Positions 22,469 to 32,202 of a stretch of 64,000 nt of DNA are shown one piece after another. The translations under genes and the position numbers were made by a program. Origin of the DNA: Erythroxylum novogranatense (taxonomy: Eukaryota > Streptophyta > Magnoliopsida > Malpighiales > Erythroxylaceae); NCBI GenBank assembly GCA_029891385.1, contig CM057233.1:36625540-36689539 (forward strand), in the 5' to 3' direction. Position 1 is the stretch's first letter; each line of letters opens with the position of its first letter. Below the pieces are notes generated by a model. It made no database searches. It was not told the DNA's origin and saw only the letters and a list, made by a program, of their open reading frames with translations.

Positions 22469-22480
22469 TGGTATCAGAGC
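22469..22480 (+). promoter_or_regulatory. Primer binding site of element F
   Basis: TGGTATCAGAGC, four bases after the 5' LTR, is complementary to initiator tRNA-Met as in most plant LTR elements. Confidence 0.95.
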
Positions 22481-22680
22481 AGCTCTAGGTTTATGATTTC
22501 CTAGGAACCCTAGTGGGTAGCCTCAAGGGTAGAGTCAGCATGCATCATGTTACATGAACCCTAAGCATTGTTTTAAATACAGTACATGCATCATTGGTTT
22601 TGAATTGTTTTACATGATTTGAATTGGTTTCACAAAGCATGAGCTAAAGTTTTGAAATGGTTTTCATTTAAAGGAGTAAT

Positions 22681-23820
22681 ATGTCCTCAAGAAGAACTCG
22701 AGGAGCTCAATCTCGATCAGCTCTCGAGGGGAAGTGCGGATGAATCTCATATTCCCTGGATGCGTGGACCATCCTCATACTGATTTTGAGGCACCAAGTG
22801 TGCAAAGACGAAGTGCCTCTCCACCTCCTCCTATGCCAAATCCAAGAGACCCACAATTCTTTCAGGCCTTCGCCTGTGCTTTTATCCATGCCATGGGCCA
22901 AGGATCACAAGCTCGATGCCACTCAATGGATCGGAGGGCGATGACAAGCTCCGGAAGTATGGGGTGTCGATTTCAATGGACTACTAATCCCGAGGAGGCG
23001 AAGATGGTTGAAGAGGACCGAGAGGGTCCCGAAAAGATGAAGTGCTCGGATGAAGAGAAGCTAGACTATGCAGCTTAGCTTATCGCAGGGGATGCACTGA
23101 CTGGTGGGAGTCGCGCCCATGATCGTGAAGTACCTCCAGATCGACATGGAGGGAATTCTAGAGGCCTTCGAGGAAGTATTTCTCGATGGTCTACATGCGA
23201 GGATAAGGCCAGAATTTCTGAATCTCGCTCGAGAGGAGTTGAGTGTGGCGAGTATGAATTGAAGTTCACTCAGTTATCACGGTATGTAGCCAATATCGTG
23301 GCAACTGAAGAAGACAAGTGTCAGAAGTTTGAGGGTGGATTGCACCTAGGGATCCGAGACAAGTTGGTGATCCACAATTTCTAGGACTACCAACAGTTAG
23401 TGGATGCAGCGCTCCAGGCTGAGAAGCTGGAGAATATTAAGGCTGAAGTGAGCAGGAAAATGAAGAACAGAGAACAATCCTCCAGGAAGGGAGTGGGTAA
23501 CCCAGCCCCTGCAAGGAGCACCAGGACTCATCATACTCAGAGTGGCATGTAGTGGTCCTGCCATGAGTCAGCAGTCCAGGGCAATTTCTGAACAGGTCTC
23601 TAGTATGGGAGGCTCAGGAAAGTCATGGAAGGGCAAGTATCCCAGTAATCGGTCAAGGGAAGTTTCATCCAGGAGATGTCTCAAGGGTTTGGTGGTTGCT
23701 TCGATGTGGAGAGAAGGGACATATGATGAGAGATTGTCCCAGAGGTCGAGACAGGAGGGTTTCCAAGTTCAAGCTCGAGGCGACAGAGACAGTGGGAACC
23801 GTGCCACCATGTAAGTAGGC
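22681..23820 (+). pseudogene. gag: Gag of element F
   Basis: ATG at 22681 opens a basic, arginine-rich start that soon shifts frame. The capsid domain is recognisable around 22940-23330, with NPEEAKMVEEDREGPEKMKC shortly before DEEKLDYAA at 23044-23070 and then GDALTGG. A zinc knuckle near 23695-23740 would read CFRCGEKGHMMRDC, but one base is missing in a C run, so the actual frame changes inside it. At least four one-base frame changes occur. In active relatives this makes the virus-like particle. Confidence 0.82.
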
Positions 23821-23949
23821 GATTCTAGAATAGTCGGAGGGTTAATCCGCAGGAGACCTAGAGGCTGTGGTCGAGCACCAAAGAAGAGTCTTTGCCATGA
23901 CGAGAAGAAGCCGCAGCGGCCTCGAAGTTGTGACCGGTATGGCTCGGCT

Positions 23950-24540
23950 TATTTGACTCTCTGTTTATGTGTTAATTGATACCGCTCTACACATTAGTTT
24001 GTATCCGCAAGTATGAATTTGCATGTTGTGTGTCCCGAGACTATGGACAACTTTCGATTGTTAATGCGCCTTTAGGGAGTAAGGTGGTGATCGCTTTGAT
24101 CTATAAGAATTGTGAACTCAAGATCGATTTGCTAGATCGGTAGTAGACCTACTACCTCTGACCTTCAAGGATTGGATGTTATATTGGGATGGATGTCATG
24201 GAGAGGTACAAGGCGAAGCTAGATTGTAGTTTGAAAGAAGTAGAGTTTGATCAGGCAATGATCAAAAGTGGTCTTCGAGGGGACAGAAACGCCAAAGTCG
24301 AGGATCATTTCGGCTATGTTAGGTGACAATATGATGAGCCAAGGTGTGAGGCCTTCTTGGCGCATGTAATGGATCCGTAGTGAATGTGGGCAGATTAGAA
24401 GATTTTCGAGGTTGTGAGGAGTTTCTGATGTATTCCCGGAAGAATTACGAGATTATCGCCATGAGGAAATTGAGTTGAAATTGACTTGATTCCGGGCGTG
24501 CCAATTTCCATACCACCCTGCAGAATGGCTCCAGTTGAGT
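23950..24540 (+). pseudogene. Protease and linker region of element F
   Basis: A VLIDTA segment at about 23967 is the remnant of the aspartic protease motif, with the glycine of D-T-G lost. A stretch ending in GMDVMERYKAKLDC at about 24190-24230 and a VFPEELRDYRHEE-like segment at about 24430-24470 lead into reverse transcriptase. Frames change repeatedly. Confidence 0.65.
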
Positions 24541-24568
24541 TGAGAGAACTAAAGGAACAATTGCAGAA

Positions 24569-25392
24569 TTGTTGGAGAAGCGCTTCATCGGGCCGAGTTC
24601 TTCACCTTGGGGAGCTCCGGTCCTGTTTGTTAGGAAGAAGGATGGAACATGGAGGATGTGTATAGATTACAGGAAACTTAACAAGGTGACAGTTAAGAAC
24701 AGATATCCCTTACCTAGGATAGATGATCTGTTTGATCAGCTGCAGGGAGCAAGGGTCTTTTCGAAGATTGACTTAAGATCAGGTTATCATCAACTCCGAA
24801 TCAGGGAGTCTGATGTAAACAAGACAGCTTTCGGGACCCATTACGGCACTATGAATTGTGGTCATGCCCTTCGGATTGACCAATGCTCCACCGCCTTCAT
24901 GGATCGATGAATAGGGTGTTTAATGAATTCTTAGATCAGTTTGTCATTGTGTTCATTGATGACATTCTGGTCTATTCTAAGGATGAAGGAGAGCATGAAC
25001 AACATCTCAGGATAGTGTTGCAGAGATTGAGAGAGCATGAGCTGTATGCCAAATTCAGCAAATGTGAATATTGGTTGCATGAAGTAGTTTTCCTTGGACA
25101 TGTGATTTCTAGCAAAGGGATCCATGTTGATCCGAGGAAAGTAGAAGTAGTAGTGAATTGGCAAGAGCCTAAGACAGTGAAAGAGGTAAGAAGCTTCCTA
25201 GGTTTGGTAGGTTATTATAGGAGATTCGTGGAAGGATTCTCAATGATAGCTGCCCCTATGACTAAGCTGTTAAGAAAGAATCAGCAGTTCATATGGAGTG
25301 AGGAATGTCAGAAGAGCTTTGAGGAGCTCAAGAACAGATTGACAAGTGCTCCAAAGATTGGTTTTGCCCAATGGAGACCAGGGGTATACTGA
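24569..25392 (+). pseudogene. Reverse transcriptase of element F
   Basis: Two overlapping frames, 24569-24910 and 24883-25392, together cover the fingers to the thumb. [20 protein letters not shown] and [13 protein letters not shown] are in the first. The catalytic [11 protein letters not shown] and [17 protein letters not shown] and [16 protein letters not shown] are in the second. The catalytic aspartates are intact. The joint region (24850-24910) has small indels where relatives read [14 protein letters not shown]. It then breaks at about 25370 at the RNase H border. Confidence 0.9.
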
Positions 25393-25900
25393 TTGTCTGA
25401 TGATGCGAGGAAGGGTTTAGGATGTGTCTTGATGCGATGATGACGAGTAATAGCCTATGCTTCACGGCGGTTGAAGCGATATGAGTTAAATTATCCGACT
25501 CATGACTTGGATTTAGCAATGTAATTTTGCCCTAAAGATTTGGAGACACTACCTATATGGGGTTCGACTAGGATCTTCACGGACCACAAAAGTCTTAAGT
25601 ACATTATGAGTCGAAAGAGTTGAATTTAAAGGCGAGACGATGGTTGGAGTTGCTTTCGAGGACTATGACACGATGATAGAGTATCATCCAGCAAGGCGAA
25701 TGTAGTGGCGCGATGCTTTGAGCGGAAGTCATCCATATCTTACGTCTAATCGGTTTACTTGCCTCTGTTGGAACAGATGGCGAGTTGAAGATCGCTTTAA
25801 AGTAGGATGAAGCGGATGGTGTTTTGCTCAATTCGTGGTGAGACCTATCCTTAGGGAGAAGGTCAAGGAGTTGCAGGGCGGGATACGTAATTAAGTGGTG
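25393..25900 (+). pseudogene. RNase H region of element F
   Basis: Traces of the RNase H domain in mixed frames: DDARKGLGCVLM near 25400, VIAYASRRLKRYELNYPTHDL near 25450-25510, FTDHKSLKYIM near 25575-25605, then the basic segment before integrase. Stops and one-base changes occur every 50-100 bp. Confidence 0.75.
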
Positions 25901-25929
25901 AGAGATGAAATTCAACATGGTAAGCGATC

Positions 25930-26794
25930 GAAGTGCAAGTAAGGGATGGTGGGCTAATGGTAGTCGGAAGCAGGTTATGTATTCCAATGATAAAGCGATT
26001 AAGGATGAGATCATGGATGAGGCACACAATCGCCTTATTCCATGCACCTGTGTAGCACCGAATGTACAGAGATTTGAAGGAACATTTCGGTAGAAAGGTA
26101 TGAAGAAAGATGTAGCGGAATATGTGAGCGGATGTCTAGTGTGTCGCAGTCAAGGTGAACACCGTGCACCCTCGAGCATGCTAAGGCCATTGTCCATTCT
26201 GAATGGAAGTGGCAAAGGATCACGATGGATTTTCGATGGGTTTGCCTAGGACCAAAGAAGAAGCATGATGCCATTTGGGTTATTGTTGATCGGTTGACCA
26301 AGTCAGCCCATTTTCTGGCAATCAAGCAAACATATTCATTGCAAGTTTTAGCCAGGAAGTATATTGATGAAGTGGTAAGGTTGCATGGAGTTCCGGATTC
26401 CATAGTATCCGACAGGGATCCTCGATTCACATCGAGATTTTGGGGAAATCTGCAGGAAGCATTAGGAACTAAGCTGAATTTCAGTATGGCGTTTCATCCT
26501 CAGATGGATGGTCAGTCTGAGAGGACAATCCAGACTCTAGAGGGGATGCTTAGAGCATGTGTCATGGACTTCAGAGGAGCATGGGATGATCATTTGCCGT
26601 TGGTCGAATTTGCTTATAACAATTCGTACCATTTGAGCATACAGATGGCTCCTTATGAAGCCCTTTATGGCAGAAGATGCAGGACTCCGATATGTTGGGA
26701 TGAGGAAAGTGAGAGGAAATTAGTGGGACCAGAGTTGGTCCAGATGACAGTTGAGAAAGTGGATGTAATCAAACAGCGGCTTAAGGCAGCCTAG
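25930..26794 (+). pseudogene. Integrase of element F
   Basis: An HHCC finger remnant lies at 26010-26145 (DEAHNR..., then CLVC). The catalytic core is open at 26225-26794: DRLTKSAHFLAIK, VRLHGVPDSIVSDRDPRFTSRFW with the second catalytic aspartate, and HPQMDGQSERTIQTLEGMLR with the catalytic glutamate. The first catalytic aspartate segment (MDFVMGLPR in relatives) reads MDFRWVCLG because of a frame change, so this copy is inactive. Confidence 0.87.
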
Positions 26795-26800
26795 GATAGA

Positions 26801-27289
26801 ATGAAGAGTTATGCCGATGCTAACAGAAAAGAAATGAAATATGCAGTGGGTGACAAGGTGTTCCTCAAGACGTCTCCATGGAAGGGAGTTATGAGATTCG
26901 GCAAGAAGGGGAAGTTAAGCCCTCGGTATGTGGGTCCGTATGAAGTTTTAGAGAGGATTAGGCCGTTGGCCTCTGATCGCATTACGCCGTAATTGTCGCA
27001 GATTCATGATGTATTCCATGTCTCGATGCTGAGAAGGTACAGATCAGATCCTTCTCACATCATTTAGACCTCAGAAGTTCAGCTGAGTGATGATTTGAGT
27101 TATGAAGAGGTGCCTGTGGCAATTCTGGATAGCAAGGACAAGATCCTCAGGAACAAGACAATCAAGCTAGTCAAAGTCCTGTGGAGGAATCATGCAATTG
27201 AAGAGCGCGTGGGAGCCTCGGGATGCAATCAGAGCGATACCCACACCTCTTCAGTGAACCAGGTAAGAATTTCGAGGACGAAATTTCTT
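26801..27289 (+). pseudogene. Integrase C-terminus and chromodomain-like tail of element F
   Basis: 26801-26992 has the DKVFLKTSPWKGVMRFGKKG and KLSPRYVGPYEVLERI segments typical of the chromovirus integrase tail. 27095-27289 has VPVAILDSKDKILRNKTIKL and VKVLWRNHAIEE. In Tekay-type elements the latter belongs to a degenerate chromodomain thought to guide insertion into heterochromatin. The end is shifted by one base, so the usual ATWE...YPHLF is lost. Confidence 0.8.
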
Positions 27290-27301
27290 AAGGGGGAGAG
27301 A
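27290..27301 (+). promoter_or_regulatory. Polypurine tract of element F
   Basis: AAGGGGGAGAGA lies directly before the 3' LTR start TGTTAGCCCC. It primes plus-strand DNA. Confidence 0.92.
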
Positions 27302-27596
27302 TGTTAGCCCCAAAAATTTTTTTTTATTAAATTAAGCATGATTTGATTAATTAAGTAAGTTAAGTTAGCATTAAATTGAATTAAGATTAATTAATGTAAG
27401 ATAGCATTAATGAGTTAGGTGGTGAGTTAATGAAATTAAATGAGTTAGTTGGGCTTTAATGAGGTAGGAAAGAAAAGAAAGATAAAGTGGGCTTAAAGAT
27501 AAGTGGGCCTTAAGTAAGTTGAAAGAGGAAATAAGAAGGAAGAAGAAGAAGGGAGTTAGGTTTGGGCCTTTGGGCTTAAGTGACTTAAGTAAGTAG

Positions 27597-27604
27597 TATA
27601 AAAG
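27597..27604 (+). promoter_or_regulatory. Possible TATA box in the 3' LTR of F
   Basis: TATAAAAG, matching the weaker site in the 5' LTR. Confidence 0.5.
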
Positions 27605-29362
27605 AAGAAGAATTAAGTGAGTTGTAGGGAAATAAGAGAGAAGTTACGAAATTAAAGGGAGAGAGGGAGAGAGTTTCGTGCAAGTGGAGAAGAAGAGGAG
27701 AAAAAGAGAAGAAACTTGGCTAGGGTTTGATTTTCCAAGAGATTCAAGAGGTTTTTGAAGAAAGTTCAAGAAGGAAAAGTGTGGAGGAGAATCTAAGCTT
27801 CACTTTGAACCAAGAAATCACTTGGTTAAGTAGAGATTCAAGGTAAGCCATGAGTTTAAAGTTTAGTTTGTACTTGGGTTTTGAGTTAGGAAGACTAAGA
27901 ATGGAATGGGTTTAGTGATTCTTAAGTCAATTGCATGAAAGTAGTTATGTGGATTTTCAATTGAAGCTATTGTTGAAGTGGGTTTTATTTCTCTTGAAAT
28001 AGAGCAAGAGAGAGGAGAGGAGCAAGAGGAGGAGCTTCATTTAGCAAGGATAAGGTGGGTTTCATTTTTATCTTTATGCTAGTAAGTGATAAATACTACC
28101 TTAATTAAAGAAATTATGTTCTTTCAAATTACTTTGTGATGATTTGATTGAGTATAATAGATGTATGAATGCCATTATATGAGAACTTGACAGTATATGA
28201 CATTGCTTGACATTGCTTGATAAAGTCATGAATTGAATGAGCATGAATATTAGTGAGTTTATGACATTTGAGCTAAGCATGAAAAGCATTTTCCAGAGAA
28301 TTAGCTAATTGGATTGCATGAAAATCCATTTTCGAAAAGCAGCTAGTGGACAAGAAAAGTCCAGTTTTATGCATGAAATTCAGTGTTATGTGGGTTAGTT
28401 AAGTCCACCAAAGAAAGTCACGTGCCGTTGACCAAGATAGCCTTCGCCGTTTGCCGATTGTGGCATAGGATGTTCCTTTTGGACTCCTCAACATATGACT
28501 ACACTTGTGTAGTTCATCAAGAACCGTGGACTTTTGAACCATCAGCTATGTGTTTACGTGTTAGCATATGTTAGTAAGAATGATGAATGCATGAATCATG
28601 AAATTATGTTTTAGCTCGATGAATTCACGAAATGCAAGTTGTATGATTTGTTGATGAGAATATTGCCAACAGTATGAGTAATGAATAGATTCAGCTTAGT
28701 AGTATAAATATAAACGTGTTACCCTCGAGCGAAAGCTCACCCCCACCTTCCCGTCCCATCTCCAGGTGAAGAGCGTGATCTCGAGGAATGAGCATAAAAG
28801 GCATACTCCAAGATTATGTTTTTGATGTATTTCAAGTCAATTATTGTAAACGATGCTTTAGATGCATTTTAAGAAAACAGTAGCATTTTGGAAGTGTATT
28901 TTGAACCAAGTTGTAAAGGGCTTGAAATGCCCACTAAAGCATTATAAGCTACTTGTTTTGAATGTGAATGAGATGCGTGAATTACGATTTATTATGGTCT
29001 CTCAAACCATTTATTATCATGTTTAAGCATAGTATCCAAAGTTGCATGAAATGGCTTTGGAATCCATGTGGGTAGAAATGCATGTTTAGTTCAAGTGAAG
29101 ACGTATATAGAGTTTTGATTGATGAGTGTTATGTAGAAGTAAGAATGTGATTGGGTTATGGTTAATAAGTTTTGCATGAGTGATTGTACAAGATCATTAT
29201 GGTTTGGGTTTGATTAGAATGCTAGGAGTGTGTTGTTGCCATTGAAAATCCATTGGGATAATTAGGTTGTTATGTGTTGTGGAATATGGAGGATTTAAGT
29301 TTTTATGTAGGTACTTGGATTGAAGAGGGTTTAGAGAGTGAAATGTGGTTGTTGGCAGAAAG

Positions 29363-29620
29363 TTACACAGCCTGTGTGAATTTTCACACAGACTGTGTAA
29401 TTTTCTGGTATATGAGGCGCAGTTGGCAGTGGATTACACAGCCTGTGTGAATTTTCACACAGACTGTGTAATTTCTGGTGTAGGGAGACGGCAGTGGCAG
29501 TGGGTTACACAGCCTGTGTGAATTTTCACACAGACTGTGTAAATCCATGGTGCAGGGAGACGCAGTACCAGAAAATTACACAGCCTGTGTGAATTTTCAC
29601 ACAGACTGTGTGATTTTCTC
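29363..29620. repeat. Hairpin array in the 3' LTR of F
   Basis: Four units at 29363, 29434, 29505 and 29576, exactly 71 bp apart. Each has TTACACAGCCTGTGTGAA followed by TTTTCACACAGACTGTGT, an imperfect inverted repeat of about 38 bp. Spacers include GGTGCAGGGAGACG-type sequence. All four are in good condition, unlike the first unit of the 5' copy. Confidence 0.92.
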
Positions 29621-30334
29621 ACGGTCCATGTAACCTGATAATGATGGAATTTCGAATTTTGGTCTTCACGAAAGTTGTAGCCCTAGATGTCTATTTTCTA
29701 ACCGTCCAAGAACGAAGTCATTCCGACATCTATAGTGAAAGTTATGGCATTTGCGCCAAAAGATGTTCAATTTGATTTTGGGAGTGAGCATAGTCTATTC
29801 TTTTGGGTATAAAACACTCATTCGACCTCCAATTGAGGTGAGGTTTGAACCATTGGATTTATAAGACATATATCTTTCACTCCATAAAATTTGGTATCAT
29901 TTGGAGTTAATTGAGGAGGTTTGCATTAAAGCAAGTGAGAGGTCAGTTAAGAGAGCATGCTTCGGGTATGAACTCTTTTTTGTTTTTGGTGTGTATCTTG
30001 AGTTATATAACATCCGATTGAAGCGATTCTTGTCTTAAATAAAACAAGAGTCATAAGGTTATGATTTACAAGAGAAATCAATTTGAAATTAGGGTTAAAT
30101 GAAATGAACACTACAAGGAAAGATGATCAAGCGTCATGTTTTACGGTTCAAGAGTTGGACTCCGGTAACGGGATCCAACAGTTGGGGTCCGGTCTCCGGG
30201 TCGGGGCCTGACAAATTCAGAACTTCATTTCTTCATAAAACTTGTAGCCCTATGTCTCTAGTTTATAACGCAAAAAGAATCACCTCATTTGGACATCTAC
30301 ATCAAAAGTTATGCCCAAAATACTAAAGCATGTC

Positions 30335-30445
30335 GCAGCAGGAAAATGGCCATTGGCCGCGACGAGAAAATGGAGTGCGTCGCGACGAGCGCGCGCGCCG
30401 CGACGAGTTCATCTGCAGGTCGCGACATGCGACGGCGTGAAAGCT
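30335..30445. repeat. CG-rich CGCGACG patch in LTR E
   Basis: About 110 bp with six or so GCGACG/CGCGACGAG motifs in an AT-rich surround. It sits just after the shared LTR module (30219-30330), near where F and I carry their own, different repeats. Confidence 0.8.
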
Positions 30446-32202
30446 CCGAAACTCATTTTTTTCCACTTTTCTCAACCATAATCCTCCCATCTTTCAATTA
30501 TAAACATATCTAAACATTAAAACACCTCCTAAACTTCATTCATAACCTCAAAATCATTCATAACAACAATATGATCATCAACTCTAAAAGATTTCACCTA
30601 TTTTTCCCATAAACCCTAAACCATCGTTTCCTACTCATTCTAAACCATATTAGGGTTTCATTCAACCCAAACAAGAGTAGAAGAGCTAACATACCTGATG
30701 AATGCTTCAAATCCTTTGGAAAACGTCGAAACCTAGCTTCCTCTTTTCTTCTTCTTCTCCTCTCTCCCTACGACTATCTTCTCCTTTTCTCTTCTTCTTT
30801 CTATTCTCTTTTCTTTTTTCCTCTTATAATTCATACTCTTATGGGTGGGAAATGTCCATTTTGCCCTCCCACATAAGCCTTAATACTCTTAGACTTAAGT
30901 ACCATGCCCAAATTACCCTTATATACTCTTATAACCTTAATACCTCAATTTCATAAATTCAAAATCTTCAGAACTGAAGTAAATTTCGATTCTTTCAAAT
31001 AATTGCAGTCCCATGCCTCTAACTTATTTAGAAACAGTAATCAACTTGATTAGGTCTCTACCGATCAAGATATCATCCCAATACTGAACCGTGCTCAGGA
31101 GATATCTAACTCACTTCGACTCAAACAATCTCTAAACAATCATAATTTCCCATCATGAGGTAGGTAATTGTCTTAGGAATCCAACGCTTCAAAACTCAGA
31201 TTAATCGGATGTCGGTCAGAAAATGTAAAGCAAAAAAAAGAAAGAGGGCTAATCACCCTGACAGTAATGAAATTTCTGAAATTTCTATCTGTACATGCCA
31301 AGGTCCAAATTGGCATACTTATAACAATGAAAAGATCAGAATATAATCAAAAATGTTCACGAGGAATTCAAAAGCAATAGCAACCTCTAATTAGGTCAGT
31401 TCGTCGATCGAAACTTCTGTCTAGAAATGTCTCATCCTATACTTCATCCAAACTTATAACATTTCATATCTCCCAAATTTCATAACCAGAAATAACATAT
31501 TCTACATCATTGACAAACTAGGATACTCTTCTATATCTTTCATATAGATCACTGAACTTAATTCAAAACATATATATCTATAATTTGTCTCAAATCACAT
31601 TACACACCTAAGTGTACACTTATAAACAGTTTCACAAATACTTAACTTGTCTCAAAACACCGCACATACAATTCTACACTAAGAACATTTACAAAAGCAA
31701 AGTCAAATGTCCGCAACTTTGACTGATCATAACTTCCACTCCCGATATCGAAACATATCATACTTTATGGCTACAAAGGACTCTCAACAAAAGCTACAAT
31801 TTTCCTTAAGATCATTTTCTCAAAATCTGCTTAAATCAAAAGTCAACTCTTTCTACTCCAAAAATTCAACTTTCTCAGTTCTTCAAATTCTCATTCTTTC
31901 ACTATTTATTTATTTCATATTCGTCAATTCCATTTCTATCAACTCATTCACTTTAACTTTTCTAACAATTTTCATAATACAACCAAATTTACTCAAAGCT
32001 CATATCAAACTCATTTCATGTACTAACCTCAAAATATCACCTTAATTTGTCCAAACTAGCATTGTTCACCCAAAACCTTAAACATAACCATTCAAATTCA
32101 TAATTTCTCTTCCTTTACACATGACTAAGTCACCTCAATGTCCTTGTTAAATGTCAAATTACAATTCACAAACCTGAGAAAAGTTCAGGGTCCAACACTA
32201 CC

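Larger units (their letters stand above)
19564..30213 (+). mobile_element. Element F: full-length Ty3/gypsy chromovirus (Tekay-like), recent insertion
   Basis: A 10,650-bp plus-strand element with the TSD AATTC (19559-19563 and 30214-30218). Its LTRs are 2901 and 2912 bp and near-identical. It has an iMet primer site (22469-22480), a polypurine tract (27290-27301), and gag, protease, reverse transcriptase, RNase H, integrase and chromodomain-like regions in order. Near-identical LTRs mean recent insertion, yet the coding region is broken by many one-base gains and losses. F lies in LTR E. Confidence 0.95.
27302..30213 (+). repeat. Element F, 3' LTR
   Basis: Starts TGTTAGCCCC and ends GGGGCCTGACA. 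It matches 19564-22464 along its whole length. Its homopolymer runs are often one base longer than in the 5' copy, for example TATAAAAG versus TATAAAG and TAGGGAAAT versus TAGGAAAT. Confidence 0.95.
17803..32197 (-). mobile_element. LTR E: solo LTR of a gypsy element, split by element F
   Basis: It begins TGTTAGCACCC, ends GGGTCCAACA, and is flanked by CTACC on both sides (17798-17802 and 32198-32202). Without element F and one AATTC copy it is about 3.74 kb with no coding domain. It carries LTR hallmarks shared with C, F and I: the 'gatgggg...gtgagct...gtaacag' block at 18640-18690, the 'acccacctt...ttgctt' block near 19345, and a pyrimidine-rich block near 30745-30830. Its left end (CGGAGACCGGATC) is the reverse complement of the right end of F's LTR, so the two belong to related families in opposite orientation. 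Solo LTRs arise by recombination between the two LTRs of one element. Confidence 0.83.

Noticed and set aside
29363..29620. A CRISPR-like array (regular repeats with spacers)
   Set aside because: The spacers are themselves related, the array is part of a plant LTR present twice, and no cas genes exist.
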